Shown here: piece by piece, positions 17,765 through 27,316 of the stretch
How the letters are laid out: each line of letters opens with the position of its first letter
Numbering within the stretch: the first letter of the stretch is position 1
Assembly: GCF_025457605.1 (NCBI RefSeq)
Contig: NZ_JAMZFY010000001.1
Span: forward strand, 930,001 to 994,000
DNA length: 64,000 nt
Direction of reading: 5' to 3'
From: Haloarcula laminariae
GTDB taxonomy: Archaea > Halobacteriota > Halobacteria > Halobacteriales > Haloarculaceae
The notes under the pieces: model-generated
What the model was told of the DNA's origin: nothing
The model's database searches: none
What the model saw: the letters and a program-made list of their open reading frames with translations, nothing else
Translations under genes and position numbers: made by a program

Positions 17765-18766
17765 ATGCCAGAGATTGTTGCGACGACACCTGGCCTGTTC
17801 CCCTTACCGGACTGGGCCAAGGACGAGCTGTCCGACCTGAAAGGACACCAGAAGACGGACCTCATTAGCGGCGACGAGGGCGGGGCCATCTCCGACGCCT
17901 ACGACCGCGCCCGCAGCGAGGTCGTCTCCCTCCAGACCGACGCCGGCCTCGACCGGGTCAGCGAGGGGCAGTTGCGCTGGGACGACATGCTCGCGCACCC
18001 GCTGGCGGTCCACGAGAACGTCGAGACCCGCGGCATCGTCCGCTACTACGACAACAACAACTTCTACCGGGAGCCCGTCGTCACCGACGACCTGACCACC
18101 GGTGGCGACGTCGCCGCCGAGCTCGACGCCGCCGCCGAACTGGTCGATTCGGGGCTGCAGGCTGTGCTGCCAGGCCCCTACTCGCTGGCGGACCTCGCGA
18201 CGGACGAACACTACGGCGACGAGGCGGAGTTCGTCGGCGCAATCGCCGACTTCCTCGTCCGCGAGGTCGAGCAGTTCCCCGACGTTGAGACGCTGTTCCT
18301 CCTGGAGCCGTCCCTCGCCGAGAACCCGCCCGAGGACGGCGAGGACGAGCGCGCCAGCGAGGCCGTCGACGCCGTCGCCTCGGCCATCGACGCCGAGGTC
18401 GTGGTCCACACCTACTGGGGGCCCATCGAGGAGAAGACCTACGCGCACCTGATGGACGCCGCCGTCGACGCCATCGGTTTCGACCTCGTGGCCGACCACG
18501 ACAAGAACGTCTACAACGTCCAGGAGTACGGCACGAAAGATTCCGTCGCGCTGGGCGTCGCCGACGGACAGAACACCCGCATCGAGTCGCCCGAAACCAT
18601 CCGGGACCGCATCGACTGGTTCGAACAGCAGACGAACACGGCCTACGACACCGTCTACGCGACCACGAACACCGAGACGTTCTACCTGCCCGTCAACAAG
18701 TTCGAGGACAAGATTCGGTCGCTCGCCAACGCCGCGGCCCTCGACACCCCGGAGGCAGACCAATGA
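17765..18766 (+). CDS. metE1: MetE-type methionine synthase paralogue without zinc ligands
   Basis: 333 residues with the UROD/MetE barrel fold. Alignment by eye to the next gene shows that the zinc-ligand positions are lost: HVC is VVHTYWG (the Cys is Tyr) and SPDCG is TTNTE. Bacterial MetE has a similar zinc-free N-terminal barrel. It therefore probably serves as a folate-binding or structural partner of the downstream subunit. It overlaps that gene by four bases. Confidence 0.85.
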   Translation: MPEIVATTPGLFPLPDWAKDELSDLKGHQKTDLISGDEGGAISDAYDRARSEVVSLQTDAGLDRVSEGQLRWDDMLAHPLAVHENVETRGIVRYYDNNNFYREPVVTDDLTTGGDVAAELDAAAELVDSGLQAVLPGPYSLADLATDEHYGDEAEFVGAIADFLVREVEQFPDVETLFLLEPSLAENPPEDGEDERASEAVDAVASAIDAEVVVHTYWGPIEEKTYAHLMDAAVDAIGFDLVADHDKNVYNVQEYGTKDSVALGVADGQNTRIESPETIRDRIDWFEQQTNTAYDTVYATTNTETFYLPVNKFEDKIRSLANAAALDTPEADQ

Positions 18767-19839
18767 CAGGACCACGAGAGCAGTTCCGACCGGAGGACCA
18801 CCCGAACGACCATTTCCTGCTGACGACCGTCGTCGGCTCCTACCCCAAGCCGAAGTGGCACGACCGCGCCCGCGAGATGTTCGAGAACGAGGAGCGCGAC
18901 TTCGGCGAGGACGAGTGGGAGGAGTCGAAAGACGACGCCTCGCGGCTCATCACCCACGAACACGAGCGTGCGGGTCTCGACGTCATCTGTGACGGCGAGA
19001 TGCGCCGCAACGAGATGGTCGAGTACTTCGCCCACCGCATCGACGGCTACGAGTTCAACGGCCGCGTGAAGGTGTGGGGCCACAACTACTTCGACAAGCC
19101 CAGCGTCGCCGACGAGGTCGAGTACGGCGAGCAGTGGCTCGTCGAGGAGTTCGAGTTCACCGACGAGGTCGCCGAACGGCCGGTCAAGGTCCCCATCACC
19201 GGCCCGTACACGCTGGCGAACTGGTCGTTCAACGAGGTCTACGACAGCGAGGAGGAACTGGCCTACGAGCTGGCCGACCTGGTCAACGAGGAGATAGAGG
19301 CGCTCGTCGAGGCCGGCGCTCGCTACATCCAGATAGACGAGCCCGCGCTGGCGACGACGCCCGACGACCACGCCATCGTCGGCGAGTGCCTGGAGCGAAT
19401 CGTCGACGAGATTCCCGAGGACGTGCGGCTCGGCCTGCACGTCTGTTACGGCGACTACTCCCGCATCTACCCGGAGATTCTGGACTACCCGGTCCACGAG
19501 TACGACCTCGAACTCGCCAACGGCAACTACGACCAGCTCGACGTGTTCAAGGAACACGAGTTCACCAAGGACTTCGCGATGGGCGTCCTCGACGCTCACA
19601 CGGCCGAGGTCGAGTCCGTCGAGGAGATAAAGGAGAACATCAAGAAGGGCCTGGAAGTCGTGCCCCCGGAGCGCCTGACGGTCTCGCCCGACTGCGGCGT
19701 GAAGCTCCTGCCCCGCGAGGTCGCTCGCGGCAAGATGGAGAACATGGTCACGGCGGCCCGCGAGATAGAACAGGAACTCGACGCCGGCGAGATAGAAGTC
19801 GTCGCCGGCGGCGGCGCGGAAGCGAGCGCGGACGACTGA
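18763..19839 (+). CDS. metE2: Methionine synthase, MetE catalytic core
   Basis: 358 residues. VVGSYPKPKWH is the family N-terminal motif. Zinc ligands are His226 and Cys228 (LHVCYGD), Glu250 (YDLELAN) and Cys311 (SPDCGVKLLP). It makes methionine from homocysteine using a methyl donor, without cobalamin. Archaeal core MetE proteins may use methyl-folate or another donor; the presence of a zinc-free partner in the same operon suggests a split version of the two-barrel bacterial enzyme. Confidence 0.9.
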   Translation: MTGPREQFRPEDHPNDHFLLTTVVGSYPKPKWHDRAREMFENEERDFGEDEWEESKDDASRLITHEHERAGLDVICDGEMRRNEMVEYFAHRIDGYEFNGRVKVWGHNYFDKPSVADEVEYGEQWLVEEFEFTDEVAERPVKVPITGPYTLANWSFNEVYDSEEELAYELADLVNEEIEALVEAGARYIQIDEPALATTPDDHAIVGECLERIVDEIPEDVRLGLHVCYGDYSRIYPEILDYPVHEYDLELANGNYDQLDVFKEHEFTKDFAMGVLDAHTAEVESVEEIKENIKKGLEVVPPERLTVSPDCGVKLLPREVARGKMENMVTAAREIEQELDAGEIEVVAGGGAEASADD

Positions 19840-20303
19840 CGGAGCGGCCCTGCTGAGCGTCGGTCAGCCGGATAGCGGACGACTAGCGTGGTTCGAGCGG
19901 CCTACGAACCACGGTATTCGAGCAGTTTCTCTCCGGGTAGCGTGACGCGGCCAGCGCGCGCCCCGATATCGCGGACTCTACGACGATACCTGCCGGTCAC
20001 GAGCGGCGTCTACCGCCCCGTTTCCCACGTATGAACGCCGAGTCCGCCCCAATTGAGTTCAGATAGCTGACTGGTATGGTGCGGGTTCTTCGACGATAGA
20101 CGAATATTGAATCGACCAGCGCAGAAATAGATAAGTCTATCAGATATCAAATCTGGATTTCACTTCTTTCGATAGATGAGTTTTTGAGGGCTTGAAAGGC
20201 CACTTTAGTCGAATATCCTTTGAGGGCATGTATACGGACGCTAACTATTGTCACTGGGAAAGAGTTTAGTTGTACTCGGGAGATGTTCCAGATGAGATAA
20301 TCG
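19840..20303 (+). other. 464-bp intergenic region, AT-rich in its second half
   Basis: No convincing gene. The first part contains a perfect hairpin GTGGTTCG-9 nt-CGAACCAC at 19889-19913. From about 20040 the base composition turns AT-rich (for example around 20095-20170), unlike its flanks, which may be an old insertion scar or a regulatory region. GAGTTTAGTTG near 20262-20272 could be a TATA box for the next gene, with tiny ATG frames between. Confidence 0.5.
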
Positions 20304-20816
20304 ATGACCGACGACACACACCTCCGAGCGGAACTGTATCTTCGCGGTGACACGTACGGTACATTCGATGCCCAACAGCAGGTGCTGAATCGGGTCAACC
20401 GGCTGGAAGCGAACGGTGTCTTCACCGAGTCGATGGTGGCCGGCGAGTGGCAGCGCATCCGGACGATGGCCGAGGACACCCGTTCGGGGGCGCTCGCGAC
20501 TTACGAGGAGTTCGACGACTGGGCCGACCGCAACGACTCGTCGCTCGAACCGGCGTTCGAACACCGCACGCGCACCTACGTCGGGATGGACCAGGTCGAC
20601 GAGGTCGTCGTCTTCCCCGTCGTCTCGCTGGCGATATACGACGAGAAACGGCTGCAGTCGGTGTTCCCCTGCAGCGACGGCGAACACGTCTACACCGTCG
20701 GGGACGCGCTGGACGCCTTCGAGCGCGGCGACGAGGCGTGGCTGGCGCAGTTCGACGCCGTCACCGTCGACCGCACCGAGCCGTGGCTCGAAGCCGGCGT
20801 CGAAGCGTTGCCGTAG
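20304..20816 (+). CDS. Uncharacterised haloarchaeal protein, possible HTH N-terminus
   Basis: 170 residues, acidic and soluble. Residues about 18-60 are helical (TFDAQQQVLNRVNRLEANGVF) and could form a small winged-helix-like unit. The C-terminal half (VVVFPVVSLAIYDEKRLQSVFPC and YTVGDALDAFERGD) is a mixed fold. I do not recognise the family with certainty. It stands alone between metE2 and the convergent ABC operon. Confidence 0.7.
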   Translation: MTDDTHLRAELYLRGDTYGTFDAQQQVLNRVNRLEANGVFTESMVAGEWQRIRTMAEDTRSGALATYEEFDDWADRNDSSLEPAFEHRTRTYVGMDQVDEVVVFPVVSLAIYDEKRLQSVFPCSDGEHVYTVGDALDAFERGDEAWLAQFDAVTVDRTEPWLEAGVEALP

Positions 20817-20855
20817 GCCCGCCGGTCGCCGACCGCTCAGAGGTGTCGGACCCCG

Positions 20856-22001
20856 CTATCCCCGCAGGGCCTCGACCGGTTCTTCACTCGCGGCCTTCCA
20901 GGCCGGATACAGTCCGCTGAGGACGCTGACGACGACGGCGAAGGCGAACGCGGCGATGAGATACCAGAGGTTCGCCAGCCGGAACAACGCCATCGCGTTG
21001 TCGACCGTGTAGTAGTTGATGGCGAGACCGACGAGCGTGCTGACTACCACTCCGACGACTCCGCCGAAGACGCCCAGGAGCGTCGCCTCCATGAGCATCA
21101 CCTTCAGCACGTCCCGCTTCTGGTAGCCAACCGCGCGGAGGACGCCGATCTCCTCGCGGCGTTCGACGGTCGACATCAGCATGACGTTGAGGATGGAGAT
21201 GCCGGCCACGAACAGGGATATCCCGGCGATGCCGACGAGAACGGTGTTGATGACCTGGAAGGTCTGGTTCACCTGGTCGACGATGGAGCCGAGTTCCTGT
21301 ACCGTCACCCGCTGCTCGCGCCCGTTGAGCGCGTCCCGAATCGCCATCGCCGATTCGTTGGCGGCCGTGCCCGACTCGGTGGTGACGTACACCTGCGCGT
21401 AGTTGCGGTCATCGAACGAGCCCGCCGGCACGATGACGCGGTTGTCGGGATTGAGCTGTGAAAACGAGCCGGTCGACTCCAGGACCGCCCGGATTCTGAC
21501 CGACGTACCGTTGATTGTGATGGTGTTGCCGGGCTGGAGGTCGTACTCGTCGGCGATGCTCTGCCCGATGAGGGCCCCGCTCTGGAACGGTTCGGGTATC
21601 CGCCCGTCCGAGGCGTTGTACACCTGGGTCGGACGCTGGATACCGTACACCAGCTGTGTGGTGTTTTCCCCCCGTGCGAACGCTATCGGCTCGACCCGTT
21701 GTTTCACCGGCGAGACGGTCGCGTCCGGGCCCGCCGCGCGCCGTATCTCCCGCACGTCGCGCTCGGTGAGGTTCTGGACGCCCGCTTCCCCGTTGGGCGA
21801 GACCGTCACCTGGTTCCCCAGCCCGCCGAGGTTATCGGAAATCGAATACTGGAGCGCGACACCGAACATCCCGAGGGAAGCGATGGCGATGACGCCGATG
21901 ACGATGCCGAGCGAGGCGAGCACTGAGCGTATCTTGGTCCGTGTCAGGTTCCGCTGGGCCATCAGCACCGACGGGAACCGGCGGTAGAGGGGCTCAAGCA
22001 T
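20856..22001 (-). CDS. FtsX-like ABC transporter permease (MacB/LolC type)
   Basis: 381 residues. One N-terminal membrane helix (about 22-45), a large extracytoplasmic MacB-type domain (about 50-255), then three C-terminal helices ending [20 protein letters not shown], the classic FtsX end. The start codon overlaps the stop of the ATPase gene (ATGCTTGA), so the two are coupled. Likely moves or releases lipoproteins, peptides or lipids at the membrane. Confidence 0.92.
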   Translation of the reverse strand: MLEPLYRRFPSVLMAQRNLTRTKIRSVLASLGIVIGVIAIASLGMFGVALQYSISDNLGGLGNQVTVSPNGEAGVQNLTERDVREIRRAAGPDATVSPVKQRVEPIAFARGENTTQLVYGIQRPTQVYNASDGRIPEPFQSGALIGQSIADEYDLQPGNTITINGTSVRIRAVLESTGSFSQLNPDNRVIVPAGSFDDRNYAQVYVTTESGTAANESAMAIRDALNGREQRVTVQELGSIVDQVNQTFQVINTVLVGIAGISLFVAGISILNVMLMSTVERREEIGVLRAVGYQKRDVLKVMLMEATLLGVFGGVVGVVVSTLVGLAINYYTVDNAMALFRLANLWYLIAAFAFAVVVSVLSGLYPAWKAASEEPVEALRG

Positions 22002-22674
22002 CGAGCGTCTCCTCTCCGAGCGCGCCGTCGACCAGGTGGACCGTCCGGTCGACGTACTCGTTGACCAGTTCGTCGTGGGTGACGGCGATGATACCCACGT
22101 CCTCCTCGTCGGCGATGCGGCGGAACTCGTCGAGAATCTGTCGCCCGGTCTCGCGGTCCAGGCTCCCCGTCGGCTCGTCGGCGAGGACGATTTTCGGGTC
22201 GTTGATGAGCGAGCGCGCGATGGCCACGCGCTGTTTCTGGCCCCCCGAGAGCTGGTCGGGCCGATGGTCGAGTCGGTCACCGAGGCCGACCCGCGTCAGG
22301 AGGTCCTCGGCGCGCTCGGTCCGGTTCGGGTCCCGGTCGAACAGCCGCGGGACCTCGACGTTCTCGACGGCGGTCAGCGTCGGCAGCAGGTAGAAGTGCT
22401 GGAAGACGAAGCCGATGGTCCGCTTCCTGAGCAGGGTCCGTTTCCGGTCGCCCAGGTCGGTCACGTCGCGGCCCTCTAACAGGAGCCGTCCCTCTGTCGG
22501 CGTCGATAACAGGCCGATGATGTTCAGGAGGGTCGTCTTCCCGCTGCCGCTTGGCCCCATGATGGAGACGAACTCCCCGGGTTCGAGCGAGAAATCGACC
22601 CCCTTCAGCGCTTCGAGGGTCTGGCCGCCGGTCTGATAGCGCTTGACCAGCCCGCGAGCGTCGATGACGGTCAT
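21994..22674 (-). CDS. ABC transporter ATPase, LolD/MacB family
   Basis: 226 residues with Walker [11 protein letters not shown]-loop [10 protein letters not shown], signature [15 protein letters not shown], Walker [13 protein letters not shown] and H-loop VTHD. It is the motor for the adjacent FtsX permease. Its ATG overlaps the stop of the exported CARDB-like protein gene, giving a three-gene operon. Confidence 0.95.
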   Translation of the reverse strand: MTVIDARGLVKRYQTGGQTLEALKGVDFSLEPGEFVSIMGPSGSGKTTLLNIIGLLSTPTEGRLLLEGRDVTDLGDRKRTLLRKRTIGFVFQHFYLLPTLTAVENVEVPRLFDRDPNRTERAEDLLTRVGLGDRLDHRPDQLSGGQKQRVAIARSLINDPKIVLADEPTGSLDRETGRQILDEFRRIADEEDVGIIAVTHDELVNEYVDRTVHLVDGALGEETLDA

Positions 22675-24149
22675 ATGTCCAGGTCGTCATCGTCGCCGCG
22701 CCGGTAGCGGCGCACCAGAAGCCCGGCGACGACGAGCGCGACGACGACGCCGAGTCCGAGGACCGCAAAGAGACCCGCGCCGGGGCCGCCGCCGGTCTGC
22801 TGTTCCTGCTGTCCGGTAAGTCCCGTATCGACGGGCGCGGAGAAGGTCTCCCTGGTCCGCTCGCCGTCGACGAGGTAGCTCACTTCGAGCGGAATCGAGG
22901 AGACGTTACCGGTTGCCCGTGCCGTCAGGTCGAAGGAGCTGAAGTCGCTCCCCGGCACTTCACCGACGAAGAAGTCCCTGTTGGGGGCCGCCGGTTCGAC
23001 GTTCTCCGACGGGACCACGCGGACGATGACGCTCCGCGCCGTCGTCGTCCCGACGTTGCTGGTGCTTCCCGTGATCTGGAACACCCCGTCCTCCCGGGTC
23101 ACGTCCAGCCCGGTCAGTTCGATAGCGGCGGGCGTCGCCCGGAGCGTGGTGCTCGTGTTGACCGAGCGCTGGACGGTGCCGCTCTCGTACTCGGCCGTGA
23201 CGACCACGTCGGCGCGTGGCTCGGAGAGCGTCGTGTTGAGCCGGACCTGCTTCGTCGAGCGCGCGGGGACCGAATCGACTATCGTCTGGCTGACAGTCGC
23301 GTTCTCGGAGACGCCGGAGACCACAACCTCATCCGCCGGCGTGTTCCCCTGATTGACGATGTCCACGGTGAGGGTCTGTTCGGTACCGCTGCCCGACCGC
23401 GACGTTTCGAGGACGACCCCGCGGCGAGCGGGGTCGGTCTCTATCGTCTGGTTCTGTGTCACCGTCCGCTCGGTGCCGCCGGGGAGCGTGTAGGTGACGG
23501 TCGAGGTCAGTTCGTTGTTGCCGGCGCGCTGGGGACGGAAGCGGAAGTCGGCGGTGGCCGTCCCGCCCTGTTCGAGCGAGGCGAACACCGAGCGGTCGTC
23601 GAACACGGTGACGCCGTCGCCCGAGACGCTCACCTCGACGTTCGAGACGCTCGTGTCGAGCCCGTTGGCGACCCGCACCGACCCGTTCGACGCCACGCCG
23701 GCGACCGAGTCGTTGGTCTGGACGTCTATCTGTGGATGGCGCTCCTGTACGGAGAGCGAGACGGGGTATCGGAGCTGTATCGACTCGCCGGTGTTCGCGT
23801 TCCGGGCGTCGACGTGAATCCGCAGGTCGCGGGTGCCCGGCTCCTCGAACGCGTGGGTCAGCGGGACCGTGATTTCAGCACCGGGCGAGAGGGTCCCGAG
23901 GTTCTGGGCTCGTGTGTAGACGGGGAGTCCCTGTCCCTTACTGGGGCGCAGTTCGACTCGCTCGATTACCATCGCGTCGCCGCTGCCCTGGAGATTCCGG
24001 ACCGTCGGCGTGAACGTGACCGACTCGTTGGGGGCGGGGCTCTGCGGTGAGACCGTGACACCGGTGATAGAGGCGTTCACCTGTGCACCGGCGGCCATTG
24101 CCGGCAGGGCCGCCAGGACAATCAGCGCGGCGACTACCAGTCGACGCAC
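22671..24149 (-). CDS. Secreted, membrane-anchored CARDB-like protein of the ABC operon
   Basis: 492 residues. Signal peptide (VVAALIVLAALPAMAAGAQ), several beta-rich repeats resembling CARDB/NEW3 domains (CARDB-like VNQGNTPADEVVVSGVS and TSNVGTTTARSVIV), then a C-terminal helix (AGLFAVLGLGVVVALVVAGLLV) and a basic/acidic tail. It starts at GTG 24149. It likely works outside the cell as a partner or substrate-binding adaptor of the FtsX exporter. Confidence 0.85.
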   Translation of the reverse strand: MRRLVVAALIVLAALPAMAAGAQVNASITGVTVSPQSPAPNESVTFTPTVRNLQGSGDAMVIERVELRPSKGQGLPVYTRAQNLGTLSPGAEITVPLTHAFEEPGTRDLRIHVDARNANTGESIQLRYPVSLSVQERHPQIDVQTNDSVAGVASNGSVRVANGLDTSVSNVEVSVSGDGVTVFDDRSVFASLEQGGTATADFRFRPQRAGNNELTSTVTYTLPGGTERTVTQNQTIETDPARRGVVLETSRSGSGTEQTLTVDIVNQGNTPADEVVVSGVSENATVSQTIVDSVPARSTKQVRLNTTLSEPRADVVVTAEYESGTVQRSVNTSTTLRATPAAIELTGLDVTREDGVFQITGSTSNVGTTTARSVIVRVVPSENVEPAAPNRDFFVGEVPGSDFSSFDLTARATGNVSSIPLEVSYLVDGERTRETFSAPVDTGLTGQQEQQTGGGPGAGLFAVLGLGVVVALVVAGLLVRRYRRGDDDDLDI

Positions 24150-24226
24150 AGCATCCCTCCGTCGGCTCGAACACTGTGCTGTCGGCGGAGACGGGTGGAG
24201 GACGCCTCTGCGGGGGCAATTCGCAT
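24134..24226 (-). CDS. Putative 30-aa leaderless upstream ORF
   Basis: ATG at 24226 lies about 26 bp below the TATA box at 24246-24257. The frame (MRIAPAEASSTRLRRQH...) runs 30 codons to a TAG 13 bases past the GTG start of the exported protein gene, in another frame. Translation of it would overlap and could control initiation at that GTG. Real peptide or control device; no homology recognised. Confidence 0.4.
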   Translation of the reverse strand: MRIAPAEASSTRLRRQHSVRADGGMLCVDW

Positions 24227-24245
24227 ACCTTGGCTTGACAAGGTG

Positions 24246-24257
24246 ATATAATAAATC
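24246..24257 (-). promoter_or_regulatory. TATA box of the ABC export operon
   Basis: The minus strand reads GATTTATTATAT. It is about 100 bp upstream of the GTG start of the first large gene but only about 26 bp from an upstream ATG. Confidence 0.6.
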
Positions 24258-24348
24258 CGACGGACCGTGTAAGCGAGCGCCGCAATGGGGTGGCGCCTGT
24301 GCCGTCTGTCCGACTCCGAGTGCGGCTACGACGCGCCGAACCGGTCTC

Positions 24349-25362
24349 TCATTGCGGAATCGCTTCGACGAGCCGTTCGAACTGCTGGCGGTACTGGGCC
24401 TCGGCGCGGGCCCTGACCAGCCCGGAGTCGTCGTCGAAGACGGACTCGAAGCCGGCCATCCGCCAGAGCAGGGTCGAGAGCTGATACAGCGGCCGCCGGT
24501 CGGCGTAGCCTTCGTCGAACGCCATCGGCCGGTGTTCGGTGTACCCCTCGTGGAACTCCGAGCGCAGTCCCTCCCGTACCTCGGGGTCGGTAACCGAGGA
24601 GTCGATAAAGAGGAACTCCGTCTGGGCGAGGTTGTACTCCGGCAGGGCCGCGAGCACGTCCTGCCAGTCCAGCACGGCCGTAATCGGCCGCTCGGTGCCG
24701 GCCTCGAACAGCAGGTTCGCCGGCCGGAAGTCGTCGTGGACCAGCCGGGGGACGCCGTCCTCGGGGACGTACTCCAGGGCCGGCTCTATCGTCTCCAGCG
24801 CACGACCCTTGACGTCCGCGAAGGGCGTCTCGTCCAGCCGGGAGAGGTGGGCCCGCGTGAGCCGCTCGAAGTACTCCCGCCAGCTTCCCATCCAGTCCCG
24901 GACGATGAGCCGGCCGTCGTGGAGGTCGAGGCGGCCGAAGGCCTCGAAGCCGATTTCCGAGTGGAGGTCGCCCAGGATGTGACCGGCCTGGCGCATGACC
25001 CGGCGGCGGTCCTCCGGCGAGAGCGTCGCGAACTCCGTCGCGAGGTTCTCTCCGTGGACCCGCTCGGTGACGAAGTAAGGGGGCACGTCGACCGCGGGCT
25101 CCCGCTTGAACACGAGAATGCGAGGGACGGGCACGTCCGTGCGGTTGGCGACGTACTCGTGGAGTTTCGGCTCGATGTCGAAGGGGATGTCACCGGCCGG
25201 TTTGAACTTCACTACCACCTCGTACTGCTCGCCGCCGTGGTCGAGTGTCACCATGTAGACGTCGCTCTGGTGACCGCCTCCGGGGGTCTCGAACGTGAAC
25301 CCGTCGTAGTCCGGCCCCGACTCCTCGAGGACAGCGCGGATATCGGCTTCCGGCGTCGACAC
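24349..25362 (-). CDS. Aminoglycoside phosphotransferase-family kinase
   Basis: 337 residues. Catalytic loop LVHDDFRPANLLF and metal-binding LDWQDVLAALPEYN are the APH/choline-kinase signature; the N-lobe has YEVVVKFKP with the ATP-binding Lys. In haloarchaea the substrate is usually unknown (a small alcohol or sugar), and resistance to aminoglycosides should not be assumed. AGTTTTATCTA near 25389-25399 on the minus strand is a well-placed TATA box. Confidence 0.88.
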   Translation of the reverse strand: MSTPEADIRAVLEESGPDYDGFTFETPGGGHQSDVYMVTLDHGGEQYEVVVKFKPAGDIPFDIEPKLHEYVANRTDVPVPRILVFKREPAVDVPPYFVTERVHGENLATEFATLSPEDRRRVMRQAGHILGDLHSEIGFEAFGRLDLHDGRLIVRDWMGSWREYFERLTRAHLSRLDETPFADVKGRALETIEPALEYVPEDGVPRLVHDDFRPANLLFEAGTERPITAVLDWQDVLAALPEYNLAQTEFLFIDSSVTDPEVREGLRSEFHEGYTEHRPMAFDEGYADRRPLYQLSTLLWRMAGFESVFDDDSGLVRARAEAQYRQQFERLVEAIPQ

Positions 25363-25426
25363 TGTCGGCGGCTACGCGGGTTGGTTAGATAAAACTGTCA
25401 GTGTCGCCGCCGTCGGGTCCCGCGAC

Positions 25427-27121
25427 TCACGTCTCGACTTCGACACCGGTAATCTCGAAGTGCGCGCCGCCCGCGTCGCTGCTGGTCACGCGTATCTCCC
25501 AGCCGTGGGCCGCGACGATTTCGGTCACGATAGACAGCCCAAGCCCCGTCCCGTCGCTCGACGTGGAGAAGCCCGATTCGAGGACGGCTTCGCGGTCCGC
25601 CACGGGGATGCCGATGCCGTCGTCGGCGACGAAGAACCCGGCGTCCCCGTCGAGGACGCCGAGGCGGATTTCGACGCCGTCGCCGCCGTGTTCCACGGCG
25701 TCCTGACGGGCTTGTGAGTCAGGGCTCGCGGAACCGTGTTCCACGGCGTTCCGGAAGAGGTTCTCCAGCAGTTGCTGGAACCGCGTGCCGTCGGCCAGGA
25801 CGGTCCCGTCGCTCTCGACGGTGAGCGTCGACGGGCCCGAGTCGACGACGTCCCAGGCGTCCGCCGCGGCCGCGGAGAGCGTGACGCGTTCCCGCTCGGC
25901 TATCGACTGGCCTTGCCGGGCGAGCGCGAGGACGTCCTCGATGAGCACCTCCATCCGGTCGAGGGCGCGGGCCGTCGCGGCGAGATGTTCGTCGTCCCCT
26001 TGCTCGCGGAGGAAGGCGATGCGTCCCTGCGCGACGTTCAGCGGGTTCCGAAGGTCGTGTGAGACCATCCCCGCGAACTGCTCCAGGCGCTCGTTCTGTC
26101 GCTCCAGTTCCCGGCGGTACTCCTCGCGTTCGGTCACGTCGGTGAGCGTCACCGAGCGCCCGAGGCGGCTCCCGTCGGTCGTGAACGACCTGACGCCGAG
26201 GCGGTAGTACCGGCGGCCCGCCTCGGTGTCGAGTTCCAGGACGTCGTCGTTTTCGGCCCCGTCGAGGAACGAACCGAGCCCGGGGTCCGCCGACTCGACG
26301 GTGTCGCCCGCTTCGAGCGCCGGGAACAGCTCGCCGGCGTTCACGTTGAAGTCGCGCACCCGCCCGTCGTCGCCGAGCACGATGACCGGGTCGTCCTGTT
26401 CGCCGGTCAACTGCACGGTCTGGAAGTCCTCGACGAAGACGAACAACACGCCGACGGCGAAGGCGGCCACGCCGAGCGGCTCGTACGTGATGTTGAGTAC
26501 CGTCGGGCTCACGATGGCGAGCGCATCGAGGACTATCGGGAGTCCGGTGAGACCGACCAGCCCCAGCAGCGGCGTGGTGTCGTGGCCCACCTGACGGAAC
26601 AGCTCGAACAGCATGAAATAGCCGACAATCGAGAGGGAATAGGCCAGCCCCATCGCGAGCCAGTGCAGTTCTTGTGAGACGATAGAGAGGTGGGGGAACG
26701 GCGTGAGCAACACCTCCGCGCGGTAGTATCGGTGGTGCAGCGGGTTCGTGAGCTTCACGAGCGAGATAGCAATGAACACGCCGACTGCGGCCCGGCGTAT
26801 CGGGACGGACTTGTGGAGACTGCGGCCGGTGTAGGCCGAACAGAAGTACAGCCACGGTCCCACAGTACTGAGTCCGACCAACAGCCCGACGTGATAGAAC
26901 ACGAGTTTGAGCGTCACTGTCGGTGCGAGGAGGAAGCCGAGGTGGGCGACCGACCAGCACCCGCTCGTCAACAGGAGAGCGACGAGCCCCTTTCGCGTCC
27001 CCTCGTGCCCGATAGCGCGAGCCCGCGGGACGCTCGCGAAGCAGGCGGCCGCCGCGGCGCCGAAGAGGAGTACGTAGCCCAGAAGATACGCGTTGGCGGC
27101 AGTGGGACTGTCTAGTATCAA
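25427..27121 (-). CDS. Membrane histidine kinase with 7TM sensor and PAS domain
   Basis: 564 residues if it starts at TTG 27121, the only start I find before the first helix, and one placed about 30 bp after a TATA box. Seven N-terminal helices (about 1-225, HisKA_7TM-like), a PAS domain (about 235-345), HisKA with phospho-acceptor His in VSHDLRNPLN, and HATPase with N-box NLFRNAVEHG, DDGIGIP and GTGLGLSIV. No response regulator is adjacent. Senses a membrane or hydrophobic signal, inferred. Confidence 0.87.
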   Translation of the reverse strand: MILDSPTAANAYLLGYVLLFGAAAAACFASVPRARAIGHEGTRKGLVALLLTSGCWSVAHLGFLLAPTVTLKLVFYHVGLLVGLSTVGPWLYFCSAYTGRSLHKSVPIRRAAVGVFIAISLVKLTNPLHHRYYRAEVLLTPFPHLSIVSQELHWLAMGLAYSLSIVGYFMLFELFRQVGHDTTPLLGLVGLTGLPIVLDALAIVSPTVLNITYEPLGVAAFAVGVLFVFVEDFQTVQLTGEQDDPVIVLGDDGRVRDFNVNAGELFPALEAGDTVESADPGLGSFLDGAENDDVLELDTEAGRRYYRLGVRSFTTDGSRLGRSVTLTDVTEREEYRRELERQNERLEQFAGMVSHDLRNPLNVAQGRIAFLREQGDDEHLAATARALDRMEVLIEDVLALARQGQSIAERERVTLSAAAADAWDVVDSGPSTLTVESDGTVLADGTRFQQLLENLFRNAVEHGSASPDSQARQDAVEHGGDGVEIRLGVLDGDAGFFVADDGIGIPVADREAVLESGFSTSSDGTGLGLSIVTEIVAAHGWEIRVTSSDAGGAHFEITGVEVET

Positions 27122-27150
27122 AACAACGGCTAGCCGTACGGTTCGTGACG

Positions 27151-27160
27151 ATAAAATCGT
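27151..27160 (-). promoter_or_regulatory. TATA box of the histidine kinase gene
   Basis: The minus strand reads ACGATTTTAT about 30-39 bp before TTG 27121, which supports the non-ATG start. Confidence 0.5.
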
Positions 27161-27316
27161 TGCTACTGTGCACCCAAGTCGGTGCAAGTCGCTCGCTCCG
27201 GGACGAGCGCAGAATCGGGGCCGCTGGTCGAGCGCGGACACTGTGGCGAGCGCCGCACCGACCGACTGCGACGCCGGCGGCGACACTCGCTTAGGGGCCG
27301 CCCCCGAAGGCCGGAC

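Noticed and set aside
24349-25362. Aminoglycoside resistance role for the APH-fold protein
   Set aside because: The fold is widespread for small-molecule kinases and haloarchaeal ribosomes are not typical targets; nothing in the sequence supports resistance.
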